A stretch of DNA of 64,000 nucleotides from Pseudorhodobacter ferrugineus DSM 5888 (GCF_000420745.1 NZ_ATVN01000002.1:1-64000); one strand, 5' to 3'; counted from the stretch's first letter, positions 42,051 to 51,851 are shown. Numbers and translations are program-made. Notes: generated by a model from the sequence alone, not told the origin.

Positions 42051-42111
42051 ATAACCCATAGGCATCCAGCCTTTCCGTGCAAAAGGAAGGGAAAGCCGCT
42101 TCGGGGGTTAT
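42051..42111. ncRNA. Possible structured RNA element upstream of the BCCT gene
   Basis: An outer stem ATAACCC/GGGTTAT (42051-42057 with 42105-42111) encloses an inner stem CCTTTCC/GGAAGGG (42070-42076 with 42085-42091). Internal loops of 12 and 13 nt separate the stems, and the cap loop is GTGCAAAA. This two-stem design in a 5' leader, 120 bp before the BCCT start, could be a regulatory RNA. It could also be a weak terminator of the MATE unit, as T-rich sequence follows. No known riboswitch class was recognised. Confidence 0.3.
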
Positions 42112-42231
42112 AGTTTATGTCGTTTTCTGGCAAAAGGTCGCAAATAGGCCTTATCCACCGCAAGCTGCGCCAGCCGTTTGGCAAGCGGCGCCTAGACTTT
42201 GCGATGGACAGACAAAACCAAGGAGGATGCG

Positions 42232-43893
42232 ATGACGTCACCGCAAGAAGATCAAACCGACACGCCCGATGTCGAAGAAATACCGGTTCCTGAAGGGCCA
42301 ACCGAGATTATCGAAACGGATTTTGAAATCGGGCAGAACAATGTGTCAAACCGCATTCTGAGCTTTGATTTTGACATTCACAATCCGGTTTTCCCGCTGT
42401 CAGCGCTGACCATTATTGCGTTTACTTTTGCGACGATGGTGTTTCAAACGCAGCTTGAGCCGATGTTCACCGCGTTGCGCGATGGGCTAACGGGCAGCCT
42501 CGATTGGTTTTTCCTGCTGGCGGGCAATGTGTTTGTGCTGCTGTGCCTGTTCCTGATTGTCTCGCCGCTTGGCAAGGTCCGCCTTGGCGGGCCGTTGGCG
42601 ACACCGGATTATGGCTATTTCGGCTGGTTCGCGATGTTGTTTGCGGCTGGTATGGGCATCGGGTTGATGTTTTATGGCGTGTCGGAACCGATGTCGCATT
42701 ATTCTACGTCCTTTGGCGGTGTGGTTGTTGGCGAAAACGGGGTTCGGACTGACTGGGCACCGCTTGGCGGGGCTGTCGGTGATGTCGAAGGGTCCAAGCG
42801 TTTGGGCATGGCGGCGACGATTTTCCATTGGGGCCTACACCCATGGGCGATCTATGCGGTTGTGGCGCTTGCACTGGCCTTGTTTTCCTACAATAAGGGC
42901 TTGCCGCTGACGTTGCGCAGTTGTTTCTACCCAATTTTTGGCGAAAAGATTTGGGGTTGGCCCGGGCATATTGTTGATATTCTGGCCGTGTTTGCCACAA
43001 TCTTTGGCCTTGCCACATCCTTGGGTGTGGGCGCGCAACAGGCGGCGGCGGGCCTTGATTTCCTATTCGGGTTTGGCACGTCGAACGGGATGATGATTTT
43101 CCTGATCATCTTTATCACGCTGATTGCGATTGTATCGGTGGTGCGCGGTCTTGATGGCGGGGTGAAAATTCTGTCCGAGCTGAACATCGGCTTGGCGGCG
43201 CTTTTGTTGCTGTTCATCATCGTGTTTGGCCCGACGATGACGATCATCAAGGATTTCTTCAGCAACCTGCTGGCCTATGCTGAATATCTGCCTGCGCTTT
43301 CAATGCCGTTCGGGCGTGAAGATGCCAACTTTGCTTCGGGCTGGACGGCGTTTTACTGGGCGTGGTGGATCAGCTGGTCGCCTTTCGTCGGCATGTTTAT
43401 CGCCCGTGTGAGCCGTGGCCGGACTGTGCGGGAATTTCTGATTGCTGTGCTGATCGTGCCGACCATCCTGTCGGTACTGTGGATGACGGCGCTTGGTGGA
43501 ACCGCGATTGACCAGTTGGTCACCGCTGGCTTTACCGGTGTGCAAGATGCGGCGTTGGAGCTGAAGCTGTTCCAGATGCTGACGCAGCTACCGTTGACAG
43601 CGATTACATCCTTCATCGGGATCATTCTGGTCGTGGTGTTTTTTGTTACCTCGTCTGACAGTGGTAGCCTTGTGATCGACACGATTGCAGCAGGCGGCAA
43701 GGTGAATGCACCCTTGCCACAGCGTATCTTCTGGGCCTCGTTCGAGGGGCTTGTGGCGATTGCGTTGTTGCTGGGGGGCGGGCTTGCCGCGCTGCAAGCC
43801 ATGGCGGTGTCAACGGGGTTGCCGTTCACCATCGTCTTACTGGCGGCGTGTTATGCCGTTGTGCAAGGCTTGCGTGCCGAACCCAAGGCCTGA
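42232..43893 (+). CDS. BCCT family betaine/choline/carnitine transporter
   Basis: The 553-aa protein has about 12 transmembrane helices and an acidic N-terminal tail of about 50 residues. The BCCT signature region GWTAFYWAWWISWSPFVG is near residues 370-387, with FIARVSRGRTVREF after it. The unwound helix GMGIGLMFYGVSEP is near 141-154. It imports compatible solutes such as glycine betaine, probably Na+-coupled. AGGAGGATGCG fixes the ATG at 42232. A strong terminator follows. Confidence 0.92.
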   Translation: MTSPQEDQTDTPDVEEIPVPEGPTEIIETDFEIGQNNVSNRILSFDFDIHNPVFPLSALTIIAFTFATMVFQTQLEPMFTALRDGLTGSLDWFFLLAGNVFVLLCLFLIVSPLGKVRLGGPLATPDYGYFGWFAMLFAAGMGIGLMFYGVSEPMSHYSTSFGGVVVGENGVRTDWAPLGGAVGDVEGSKRLGMAATIFHWGLHPWAIYAVVALALALFSYNKGLPLTLRSCFYPIFGEKIWGWPGHIVDILAVFATIFGLATSLGVGAQQAAAGLDFLFGFGTSNGMMIFLIIFITLIAIVSVVRGLDGGVKILSELNIGLAALLLLFIIVFGPTMTIIKDFFSNLLAYAEYLPALSMPFGREDANFASGWTAFYWAWWISWSPFVGMFIARVSRGRTVREFLIAVLIVPTILSVLWMTALGGTAIDQLVTAGFTGVQDAALELKLFQMLTQLPLTAITSFIGIILVVVFFVTSSDSGSLVIDTIAAGGKVNAPLPQRIFWASFEGLVAIALLLGGGLAALQAMAVSTGLPFTIVLLAACYAVVQGLRAEPKA

Positions 43894-43913
43894 AGGGGTT
43901 TAAAGATGACCAG

Positions 43914-43947
43914 CGGCGCGGGGGCAACCTCGCGCCGTTTTGGTTTT
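43914..43947 (+). terminator. Rho-independent terminator of the BCCT gene
   Basis: CGGCGCG (43914-43920) pairs perfectly with CGCGCCG (43931-43937), followed by TTTTGGTTTT. It lies 21 bp after the BCCT stop and reaches the stop of the convergent TIGR02186 gene. Confidence 0.75.
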
Positions 43948-44725
43948 AGCGGCGCAGCAACCCAAAAGCGGCAGAAGCCCCCCAGCCCGCCGCTACAGCC
44001 AGCAATAGCGACAACAGCCCGTAGATCAATGGTTGTTCATGCGCGAGGTTATAGATCCAGCGTTCTAACCCGTCCTTGTTGACGGAAATAATCTCTTCGT
44101 GCTTGTCGATCACCACACCGTCACGGGTAATGAACAGGCGCACCCGATATTCGCCTTCGGTCAGGTTGGCGGGCAAGGCCACATCGGCCCGAAACAGTGT
44201 TGATTCCAGCAGCTTGACCGTTTTTTCACTCAGCACATAATTGTTTTGTTCGCGCCGCAGCCGGATAAGGGCGTCCAGAAACACCGGCGCATCCTCGGCC
44301 TCGGCAGAGATGCCGACGGCGCGTATCGCACTGGGGATCGTCACCTCGTGGCGCAGGTTCTCAGTTTCGGACAGTGCCTCGCTGAGTGGAGCCGAGGAGG
44401 CGATGGCGTAAAAGGTGGGGGCGCGGCTGATCGTGACCGCGTCTGTGTTCATCCAGATGCCAAACTTGCGCTCCTTACGGCGAACGGTCAGCGGGCCGGA
44501 CGGGCCTTGGACGGTGGCAATCACCTCAAGCGGGGCACCACCCGGGATGGGCTGTTCGCGGCGCACGGCACCGTAAATCAGGATCTCCGAACCTGTAAAA
44601 TTCGTGGTGATCGCGATCAGGTTTTGGCTTAGGCCCGCAACGATGGTTTCACCGGTCGGGTTTGGAGCCTCTTGCGCGGATGTGGGAAGGGCTAGTGCCA
44701 AGAGGCACAAGAGGATGCGGATCAT
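43946..44725 (-). CDS. TIGR02186 family membrane-anchored protein
   Basis: This 259-aa protein has a signal peptide of about 17 residues (ALALPTSAQ) and a large periplasmic part with FTGSEILIYGAVRR near residues 43-56 and RKFGIWMNTDAV near 86-97. A single C-terminal transmembrane helix starts near residue 232. The TIGR02186 family occurs almost only beside TauE/SafE permeases in alphaproteobacteria, as here, with a 4-bp overlap. It probably assists that permease; its biochemical role is not known. Confidence 0.88.
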   Translation of the reverse strand: MIRILLCLLALALPTSAQEAPNPTGETIVAGLSQNLIAITTNFTGSEILIYGAVRREQPIPGGAPLEVIATVQGPSGPLTVRRKERKFGIWMNTDAVTISRAPTFYAIASSAPLSEALSETENLRHEVTIPSAIRAVGISAEAEDAPVFLDALIRLRREQNNYVLSEKTVKLLESTLFRADVALPANLTEGEYRVRLFITRDGVVIDKHEEIISVNKDGLERWIYNLAHEQPLIYGLLSLLLAVAAGWGASAAFGLLRR

Positions 44726-45642
44726 GGCAGCCTCCCTGGTGCGATAGAGTAAAGCTCATCCGGGGTCAGTAGCAGGCCAAGTGCGATGCGCAGGCAAACC
44801 GCCAGCACCATAAGAGCCAGTAAAATCCGAAGCTGTTCTGCCCGCAGTTTAACCCCAATCTTGGACCCGATCTGCGCGCCGATCACGCCGCCGATGATCA
44901 GCAATAGCGCCAGAACCATATCGACGGTTTGGCTCGTTACGGCATGCATGACTGTTGTAAAGGCGGTAACAAACAGGATCTGAAACAGCGAGGTGCCGAC
45001 CACAACTTTGGTCGGCATGCCCAAAAGGTAGATCATGGCAGGCACCATGATAAACCCGCCGCCAACCCCCATGATTGCTGACAAGAACCCTACGGAAGCG
45101 CCTGCCAGCATGGGCGGGATCACCGAGATATAAAGGCCAGATGCGCGGAACTTCATTTTCAGCGGCAGTTTATGGACGGCATAATGCACATGCGCCCGCC
45201 GGATCGGCGCACCCGGTTTGCGCGCACGCAGCAGGGCGCCAAGGCTTTCCTTGAACATCATTGCGCCAACAAGGCCCAAAAACAGGACATAGGACAGCTG
45301 CACAAACAGGTCGATCTGGCCTAAAGTCGTCAGCCATGCAAACACCCAAATCCCGATGGCGGACCCGATAAGACCACCTGCCAGCAGGACAAGGCCCATG
45401 CGAAAGTCGACCGCCTTACGTTTTAACTGGGCCAACACGCCCGACACGGACGAGGCGACAACCAGATTGGCCCCAGTGGCCACGGCAACAGCAGGCGGGA
45501 TGCCCATAAAGAACAACAGCGGCGTGATGATGAAGCCGCCGCCAACGCCGAACATACCCGACAAAATGCCAACAATGCCGCCCAAGCCCAAAAGGGCAAA
45601 GGCGTTTACCGAAAGTTCTGCGATGGGCAGGTAAAGCTGCAT
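44722..45642 (-). CDS. TauE/SafE (TSUP) family permease
   Basis: The 306-aa membrane protein has two inverted half-repeats: GILSGMFGVGGGFIITPLL near residues 24-42 and GFLSAIMGVGGGFIMVPAMIYL near 180-201, the hallmark of TSUP transporters. Members export sulfite, sulfoacetate or related organosulfonates. With the overlapping TIGR02186 gene it forms a two-gene unit; the substrate is not shown by the sequence. Confidence 0.9.
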   Translation of the reverse strand: MQLYLPIAELSVNAFALLGLGGIVGILSGMFGVGGGFIITPLLFFMGIPPAVAVATGANLVVASSVSGVLAQLKRKAVDFRMGLVLLAGGLIGSAIGIWVFAWLTTLGQIDLFVQLSYVLFLGLVGAMMFKESLGALLRARKPGAPIRRAHVHYAVHKLPLKMKFRASGLYISVIPPMLAGASVGFLSAIMGVGGGFIMVPAMIYLLGMPTKVVVGTSLFQILFVTAFTTVMHAVTSQTVDMVLALLLIIGGVIGAQIGSKIGVKLRAEQLRILLALMVLAVCLRIALGLLLTPDELYSIAPGRLP

Positions 45643-45820
45643 GTCTGGGCAATCAACGCGGGGTTTTCAAACGGAATATGCATCGCGTTGGAGGTGCGAT
45701 GCGATGGGCGGGGGCAGCATAACCCAAAATTGCGCTGCTTGGACTGCTATGTCAAACCCTGTTGGGGGGGGCAATGCACAAAGCCGCACAATTGGCGCTA
45801 AAAACCCTGCGAAACTGGTC

Positions 45821-46642
45821 TTAGCTGAAGCCGCTGTAGGTCATGTCGCGCAACATGCGGCGCAGAATTTTTTCCAGCTTGGCAGCACCCAAAGGTGCCA
45901 TCGCCTTGGTGTGTTCATGGCTGATGTTCTCATCCGAAAGCCCCGCCGCCATGTTCGTAACGGTGGAAATCGCGGCCACCTTTAGCCCCAAGAACCGCGC
46001 GAGGATCACTTCGGGCACCGTGCTCATCCCAACGGCATCGCCGCCCAGAATTTTGATTGCTCGAATTTCGGCGGGAGTCTCGAAACTGGGACCAGAGTAC
46101 CACGCATAAACGCCTTCGGGCAAGGCGATGCCTTCGGCCTTTGCTGCGTCTTTCAACGCGGCCCGCAAAGCAGGGTCATGCGCGTCTTTCATCGGCACAA
46201 AGCGGGCGTCTGTTGCCTCGCCTATCAACGGGTTCAGGCCGGAAAAGTTGATGTGATCTGACAGCAGCATCAAATCGCCGGGTTGGATGTCGGGGCGCAT
46301 GGACCCTGCTGCATTGGTCGCAATCACGGCCTTTGCCCCCAAAGCGCGCAGCACCTCTAGCGGCAGGCGCATCGCCGCTGGGTCGCCTTTTTCATAGTAA
46401 TGCGCGCGACCGCCAAACACCGCAACGCGCACACCTTCAAGATCGCCGATCACAAGGTTGGGGTTATGCCCCGAAACGCCCGCATGCGGAAAACCGGGCA
46501 GGTCGCTGTATGGAATGGGCGTGCCTGTTACGGCACCGGCCAAATGCCCAAGGCCTGACCCAAGGATCAACCCAAGTTGCACGGGTGCATCGCCTGCGCG
46601 CGCGCGGATCAGGGATGCAAGGTCATCAACGCTCTTTGACAT
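45821..46642 (-). CDS. Purine nucleoside phosphorylase
   Basis: This 273-aa trimeric-type (PunA/PNP1) enzyme splits purine nucleosides with phosphate to base and ribose 1-phosphate. The phosphate-binding LILGSGLGHLAG is near residues 24-35 and VFGGRAHYYEKGDP near 74-87. The base site holds SGPSFETPAEIR, and VGMSTVPEVILAR lies in the ribose/phosphate region. It is the last gene of an import-and-cleavage unit, overlapping the ABC permease gene by 17 bp. Confidence 0.92.
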   Translation of the reverse strand: MSKSVDDLASLIRARAGDAPVQLGLILGSGLGHLAGAVTGTPIPYSDLPGFPHAGVSGHNPNLVIGDLEGVRVAVFGGRAHYYEKGDPAAMRLPLEVLRALGAKAVIATNAAGSMRPDIQPGDLMLLSDHINFSGLNPLIGEATDARFVPMKDAHDPALRAALKDAAKAEGIALPEGVYAWYSGPSFETPAEIRAIKILGGDAVGMSTVPEVILARFLGLKVAAISTVTNMAAGLSDENISHEHTKAMAPLGAAKLEKILRRMLRDMTYSGFS

Positions 46643-47594
46643 AGGGTTCCCCTCCGGCGCGCGGTGGTCTGGCTTTGCCGATAAAACCCGCGAGGATCAC
46701 GACGGTGATGATATAGGGCAAGGCTTGCACAAACTGCGATGGAATGGCGAACAGGCCAAGGTCGATGCTGGGAAAGCGGTTGCCGACAGCTTCTAGGAAC
46801 CCGAACAGCATGGTGGCCCCGAGGGCGTACCACGGCCGCCACTTGGCAAAGATCAGGGCGGCAAGGGCGATAAACCCGCGCCCCGCCGTCATTTCCTTGC
46901 CAAACCCTGCGGCAAGGCCAAGCGCCAAATAAGCCCCCGCCAGCCCGCACAGCACGCCGCAAATCGCAACCGCAGCATAGCGGATGCCGGTCACCGAAAC
47001 GCCAGCCGTATCCACAGCAGCCGGATTTTCGCCCACAGCCCGCAGGCGCAGTCCAAAGCGTGTGCGGTACAGCACCCAAGCCGAGGCCGGAACGCAAGCG
47101 ATGGCGAGATAAACAAGGATAGAGTGGCCGGAAATCAGTTCGGCATAGATGGGGCCGATGATGGGCAAGGGCGCAATGGCATCGGCAAAGGGCAGGGTGA
47201 TTGGCTCAAACCGCCCGCCATCCGTTAACGATGGGGTGCGCCCGCCAAGCCCGAACCATTTTTGTCCAAGTAGCACGGTTAACCCCGAGGCCAAAAAGTT
47301 GATCGCCACGCCGGAAATAAGCTGGTTGCCGCGAAACGTGATCGCGGCAAGGCCATGAATGCCTGACAGCAGCAAGGATGCGAATATTCCCGCCAGTACG
47401 CCCAGCCAAACCGATCCAGTCAGGGCTGCAACCGCAGCCGACAGGAAGGCAGCGGCCAGCATCTTACCCTCTAGCCCGATGTCGAACACGCCGGCGCGTT
47501 CAGAAAACAGGCCCGCAAGACAGGCGAACAGCAAAGGGGTTGCAAGGCGGACGGTGCTGTCGAGAATTTGGATAAGGGTGGCGAAATCCATCAC
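46626..47594 (-). CDS. Nucleoside ABC transporter permease 2
   Basis: The 322-aa membrane protein has about 8-9 transmembrane helices and belongs to the BPD_transp_2 class. Typical are GVFDIGLEGKMLAAAFLSA near residues 35-53 and GENPAAVDTAGVSVTGIRYAA near 188-208. It forms the channel with the permease upstream (4-bp overlap), in the style of the NupPQ/YufPQ guanosine transporter. Confidence 0.9.
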   Translation of the reverse strand: MMDFATLIQILDSTVRLATPLLFACLAGLFSERAGVFDIGLEGKMLAAAFLSAAVAALTGSVWLGVLAGIFASLLLSGIHGLAAITFRGNQLISGVAINFLASGLTVLLGQKWFGLGGRTPSLTDGGRFEPITLPFADAIAPLPIIGPIYAELISGHSILVYLAIACVPASAWVLYRTRFGLRLRAVGENPAAVDTAGVSVTGIRYAAVAICGVLCGLAGAYLALGLAAGFGKEMTAGRGFIALAALIFAKWRPWYALGATMLFGFLEAVGNRFPSIDLGLFAIPSQFVQALPYIITVVILAGFIGKARPPRAGGEPYVKER

Positions 47595-48685
47595 GCTTTC
47601 CCCTTTCGCAGCAGCAAAAACAGGCTCTCAACCGGCTTGCGGACCATATTGTCCATCGCACCCGTGAACAGAATAACCAACGCCTGAATGACGATGATCA
47701 ACTCACGCGGGATCGTCGTCCACAGCGCCAATTCGGCGCCGCCTTGATACAAGAATCCGAATAGGATAGCCGCCAAAAGCACACCCACCGGATGGCTGCG
47801 CCCCATCAAGGCAACTGCAATGCCGATAAACCCCGCCCCTTCGACCGAATTGAGCAAAAGCCTGTTCGCCTCTCCCATCACCGTGTTGATTGCCATCATT
47901 CCTGACAATCCGCCAGAAATCAGCATGGCATACATGGTTATGCGCACCGGGTTGATGCCGGCGTAAACACTGGCCTTTTCTGATTTGCCAAAGGCGCGCA
48001 GCTGGTACCCAAGCCGGGTGCGTCCCATCAAAAGCCACACGCCCACGCAGGACGCAAGTGCAATCAGCAGGCTGATATTGGCGGGGTTGCGGTTGTTGAA
48101 CGGGATCCCAACCAGCCCTAAAATATCACCCAAACGCGGCAGTTTCAGCGCGGGGTCAAAGCGGGCAGAGGCGGTGTCCATAGAGCCTGTGGGCCGCAGC
48201 AACGTGACCAACACATAGATCATCAAGGCGGCGGCGATATAGTTGAACATGATGGTGGTAATAACCACATGGCTGCCGCGCTTGGCCTGCAAATAAGCTG
48301 GTATCGCCGCCCAAGCCGCACCAAACAGCGCCGCCATTGTGGCCGCTCCGATCAGCGCCAGTGACCAATGCGGCCACGGCACAAACAGACATGCCAGTGC
48401 CACGCCAAGACCGCCAAGACTAGCTTGCCCCTCGCTGCCGATGTTGAACAGTCCCGCCTGAAAGGCGACCGATACGGCAAGGCCGGTAAAGATGAAATTG
48501 GTGGAATAATACAGCGTATACCCCCAACCATAGGTCGACCCAAGTGCACCGGTGATCATCAGTTTCATGGCGGCAATCGGATCTTCGCCAATCGCCAAAA
48601 TAACCAAACCCGAGATAACAAAGGCAATCAGCAGGCTGATCAACGGCACCAGCACCGCATCGGCCCATTTTGGCATTGCGGTCAT
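47591..48685 (-). CDS. Nucleoside ABC transporter permease 1
   Basis: This 364-aa BPD_transp_2 permease has the family segments FNIGSEGQASLGGLGVALA near residues 80-98 and GKSEKASVYAGINPVRITMYAM near 233-254. It has about 9-10 transmembrane helices. It overlaps both the ATPase gene upstream and the second permease downstream by 4 bp, so stoichiometry is kept by coupling. Confidence 0.9.
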   Translation of the reverse strand: MTAMPKWADAVLVPLISLLIAFVISGLVILAIGEDPIAAMKLMITGALGSTYGWGYTLYYSTNFIFTGLAVSVAFQAGLFNIGSEGQASLGGLGVALACLFVPWPHWSLALIGAATMAALFGAAWAAIPAYLQAKRGSHVVITTIMFNYIAAALMIYVLVTLLRPTGSMDTASARFDPALKLPRLGDILGLVGIPFNNRNPANISLLIALASCVGVWLLMGRTRLGYQLRAFGKSEKASVYAGINPVRITMYAMLISGGLSGMMAINTVMGEANRLLLNSVEGAGFIGIAVALMGRSHPVGVLLAAILFGFLYQGGAELALWTTIPRELIIVIQALVILFTGAMDNMVRKPVESLFLLLRKGKA

Positions 48686-50250
48686 TTTACCACCCCTGCC
48701 ATCAGCAGGCCAAGTTCGCGTTCATCCGTGGTCGCGGGGTCGCGTTCGCCCATGATCTCGCCGTCAAACATCACGGCAATGCGGTCGGAAAGGCTCATAA
48801 TCTCGTCCAGTTCTACGGACACAAGCAGAACGGCCTTGCCCGCATCGCGCAGGGCGATGATTTGCTTATGGATAAATTCGATCGCGCCAATGTCGACGCC
48901 ACGGGTGGGCTGTCCCACAAGCAACAGGTTAGGGTTGCGGTCCATTTCGCGGGCGACAACGATCTTTTGCTGGTTGCCGCCGGAAAAGTTCTTGGCGGCT
49001 AGTGTGGGGATCGGGGGTCGCACGTCATAGCGTTCCATCTTGGACGCGGCGTCGGCGCGGATCGCGTCATTATCCATAAAAAGGGCCGATTTTTGGTATT
49101 CGGGCGCGTGGTGATAGCCAAAGGCCACGTTTTCCCACGCGGTGAAATCCATGATCAGGCCCAGATGCTGGCGGTCTTCGGGCACATGTGCGATGCCGCG
49201 CGCACGGCGGGTTTGGCCATCGGCTGCGGCAGTCAGCGCAATTTCCTGCCCGTTCAGCCGCACGGTGCCGGTGCCGCGCGCAATGCCGCCCAACACCTCC
49301 AGCAGTTCGGATTGGCCATTGCCTGCAACGCCTGCAATGCCCAGAATTTCGCCTGCGCGGATGGTCAGGGACACGCCTTTTAGGCGCTCAACCCCTGCCT
49401 CATCACGCACGCGCAGGTTTTCTACCTCGAGTACCATATCGCCCGGTGTGGCGGGGCGTTTGTCGACCGACAGCAGCACCTTGCGGCCCACCATCAGCTC
49501 GGCCAATTCCTCGGGGCTGGTATCGGCTGTTTTGATGGTGGCTGTCATTTGCCCGCGCCGCATCACGGACACAGTGTCGGTAATCTCCATGATCTCGCGC
49601 AGTTTGTGGGTGATCAGGATCACAGTCTTGCCCTGATCTTTTAAACCATTCAAAATGCGGAACAGTTGGTCAGCTTCGGCTGGGGTCAGCACGCCTGTCG
49701 GTTCGTCCAGAATCAGAATATCGGCCTGACGGTACAACGCTTTCAGGATTTCCAAGCGCTGTTGGTGGCCCACTGACAGATCCTCGACCACCGCGTCCGG
49801 GTCTATGTCCAGCTCATATTCCCGCGCCAGATTGGTCAGCGTTTCACGCGCTTTGGCCATAGCACCGCGCAACATGGCGCCCCCTTCGGCCCCAAGGATC
49901 ACGTTTTCCAGCACGGTAAAGTTTTGCACGAGTTTGAAATGCTGAAACACCATGCCGATGCCTGCGCGAATGGCGCTTTGGCTGTCGGGGATCGGGGTCA
50001 GATTGCCGCTAATATAAATCTCGCCTGCGTCCGCTTTGTAGAATCCGTACAGGATCGACATCAAAGTCGATTTCCCTGCACCGTTTTCGCCAATGATGCC
50101 GTGGATCGACCCTTTGGCAACCTCGATAGATATATCCTTGTTGGCCTGAACCGGCCCGAAAGCCTTGGATATGCCACGCAATTCGATCGCAAGCGGTGCG
50201 GCGGTGGGGGCGGCAGTTGCCTGCCGCCCCGAAGTTTGCATCGCGGCCAT
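48682..50250 (-). CDS. Nucleoside ABC transporter ATP-binding protein (two-domain)
   Basis: The 522-aa tandem ATPase is of the sugar/nucleoside type. The first domain has a canonical Walker A, GENGAGKSTLMSILYG, near residues 56-71 and the signature LSVGHQQRLEILKALYR, with DEPTGVL after it. The second domain has the degenerate loop GVAGNGQSELLEVLGG near 306-321 and FSGGNQQKIVVARE. This asymmetry is normal for the group. It powers uptake with BMP protein and two permeases. Confidence 0.92.
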   Translation of the reverse strand: MAAMQTSGRQATAAPTAAPLAIELRGISKAFGPVQANKDISIEVAKGSIHGIIGENGAGKSTLMSILYGFYKADAGEIYISGNLTPIPDSQSAIRAGIGMVFQHFKLVQNFTVLENVILGAEGGAMLRGAMAKARETLTNLAREYELDIDPDAVVEDLSVGHQQRLEILKALYRQADILILDEPTGVLTPAEADQLFRILNGLKDQGKTVILITHKLREIMEITDTVSVMRRGQMTATIKTADTSPEELAELMVGRKVLLSVDKRPATPGDMVLEVENLRVRDEAGVERLKGVSLTIRAGEILGIAGVAGNGQSELLEVLGGIARGTGTVRLNGQEIALTAAADGQTRRARGIAHVPEDRQHLGLIMDFTAWENVAFGYHHAPEYQKSALFMDNDAIRADAASKMERYDVRPPIPTLAAKNFSGGNQQKIVVAREMDRNPNLLLVGQPTRGVDIGAIEFIHKQIIALRDAGKAVLLVSVELDEIMSLSDRIAVMFDGEIMGERDPATTDERELGLLMAGVVK

Positions 50251-50252
50251 CC

Positions 50253-51248
50253 TTAGAACGTTACCGCAGGGCAGGTGTTGTCCGAATGGTAATCATGGAT
50301 CTTCAGCTCACCCGAGGCAATCTTGGCTGCAGCCTCATCGACCTTGGCCTTCATCTCGTCGGTGATCAGATCTTTGTTGTTGTCATCCAAAGCATAGCCA
50401 ACACCTTGCAACGAAAGGTTCATGTTGATCATGCCCGGCTCCAACGCCTCACCCGCTTTGAACGATTCATACACGGCATTGTCGACCCGCTTGAGCATGG
50501 AGGTCAGAACTTTGCCTGGGTGCAGATAGTTCTGGTTGCTGTCGACGCCAATCGACAAAACTCCTGCATCGGCTGCTGCTTGCAATACACCAAGTCCGGT
50601 GCCGCCGGCGGCTGCGAAAATCACATCTGCACCTTGGCTGATTTGCGATTTTGCCAATTCACCACCTTTTACAGGGTCATTCCATGCAGCGCCTGTGCTG
50701 CCGGTCATGTTGGTCAATACGGTTGCATCAGGGTTCACTGCCTTCACGCCTTGGGCGTATCCGCACCCAAACTGGCGGATCAGCGGAATATCCATGCCGC
50801 CAATAAACCCAGCAGTGCCGGATTTGCTTGCCATCGCGGCCAGCATCCCGACAAGGTACGACCCTTCATGTTCGGCAAAAACGATGGACCGGACGTTGGG
50901 TTGTTCGACCACACCGTCAATCAAGACAAATTTCGTCTCGGGGAAATCCGGCGCAACGGTGTTCAGCGTTTCAATGTTGGAAAATGACATCACAACAATC
51001 GGATTTGCGCCGCTTTCAGCAAGGCGGCGGATCGCCTGTTCCCGCTGTGCTTCGGACTGGATTTCCAGCTCTTTGTAAGAGCCGCCGGTTTCTTTGGCCC
51101 AACGCTGCGCGCCTTCATAGGCGGATTCGTTGAATGATTTGTCAAATTTGCCGCCAAGGTCAAAGATCAAGGCAGGGTCAGCTGCGGCCATGCCCGCGGT
51201 TAGCGCAAGGGACGCCGTGGCAGCGGCGAGGTGTTTCATGAGGGTCAT
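50253..51248 (-). CDS. BMP-family nucleoside-binding lipoprotein-like periplasmic protein
   Basis: The 331-aa precursor has a signal peptide ending near MAAA-DPAL (about residue 23). There is no lipobox cysteine, so it is a soluble periplasmic protein. The BMP start LIFDLGGKFDKSFNESAYEGAQ (in two blocks) and GVDSNQNYLHPGKVLTSMLK near 228-247 match nucleoside-binding BmpA/Med proteins. It captures purine nucleosides for the ABC importer downstream. The ATG at 51248 is used; an ATG three codons later is equally possible. Confidence 0.9.
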   Translation of the reverse strand: MTLMKHLAAATASLALTAGMAAADPALIFDLGGKFDKSFNESAYEGAQRWAKETGGSYKELEIQSEAQREQAIRRLAESGANPIVVMSFSNIETLNTVAPDFPETKFVLIDGVVEQPNVRSIVFAEHEGSYLVGMLAAMASKSGTAGFIGGMDIPLIRQFGCGYAQGVKAVNPDATVLTNMTGSTGAAWNDPVKGGELAKSQISQGADVIFAAAGGTGLGVLQAAADAGVLSIGVDSNQNYLHPGKVLTSMLKRVDNAVYESFKAGEALEPGMINMNLSLQGVGYALDDNNKDLITDEMKAKVDEAAAKIASGELKIHDYHSDNTCPAVTF

Positions 51249-51426
51249 ACTATCGTCTCCCGTTTGGATTTTTGCCACCGCAAGAATCCCCTGTGGCAGG
51301 GGGGGGTGGGGCGTTGCCAATTTAGTGCGGGTTTGGATCAAGGGGTCAATAGGTATTTCGACAATCCCGTCCGGTGATCTGGCCAATTGGTCAAGTTTTG
51401 CACGAAAGCGGCGGGCTATCGTTATG

Positions 51427-51849
51427 TCAAATCCCGGGATGTAGTAATTTGCTCATCACCAATGCGTCAATGTGGTGGCCTTGCGGCGTCTCAAAGTACC
51501 CGCGTCTGCGTCCAACCTGCGCATAACCCAATGAAAGATAAAGCGCTGCGGCAGCTGCATTATTTTCGGCAACTTCCAGAAAGGCGGTGTCTGCCCCCGT
51601 TTCGCACGCATGGGCTTCGAATTGCTGCATCAGGGTACGGGCAAGCCCTTTGCGCCGCTGGTTCGGGGCGACGGCAAGTGTCAAAATCTCGGCTTCGCCC
51701 GCGACGGAACGGCCCATCACAAAGCCGTTGGCATCGCCATGCCAAAACACGCCAGTGCCTGACAGTAGGGCTGCAACTTCGGCGGCAGACCACGGGCGCG
51801 GGGTGGTGAAGGCGCTGTGATGCAAGGCTGACAGGGCATCGGGTGTCAT
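51427..51849 (-). CDS. rimI: GNAT acetyltransferase, probable ribosomal-protein S18 N-acetyltransferase
   Basis: This 140-aa GNAT protein has the acetyl-CoA loop LAVAPNQRRKGLARTLM near residues 57-73 and the FLEVAENNAAAAALYLSLGYAQVGRRRGYF block near 90-119, characteristic of RimI (SxGF/RxxYY-like end). It sits 2 bp after tsaB, the usual rimI-tsaB pair in bacteria, which supports the name. It would acetylate the N-terminal alanine of S18. Confidence 0.85.
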   Translation of the reverse strand: MTPDALSALHHSAFTTPRPWSAAEVAALLSGTGVFWHGDANGFVMGRSVAGEAEILTLAVAPNQRRKGLARTLMQQFEAHACETGADTAFLEVAENNAAAAALYLSLGYAQVGRRRGYFETPQGHHIDALVMSKLLHPGI

Positions 51850-51851
51850 GT

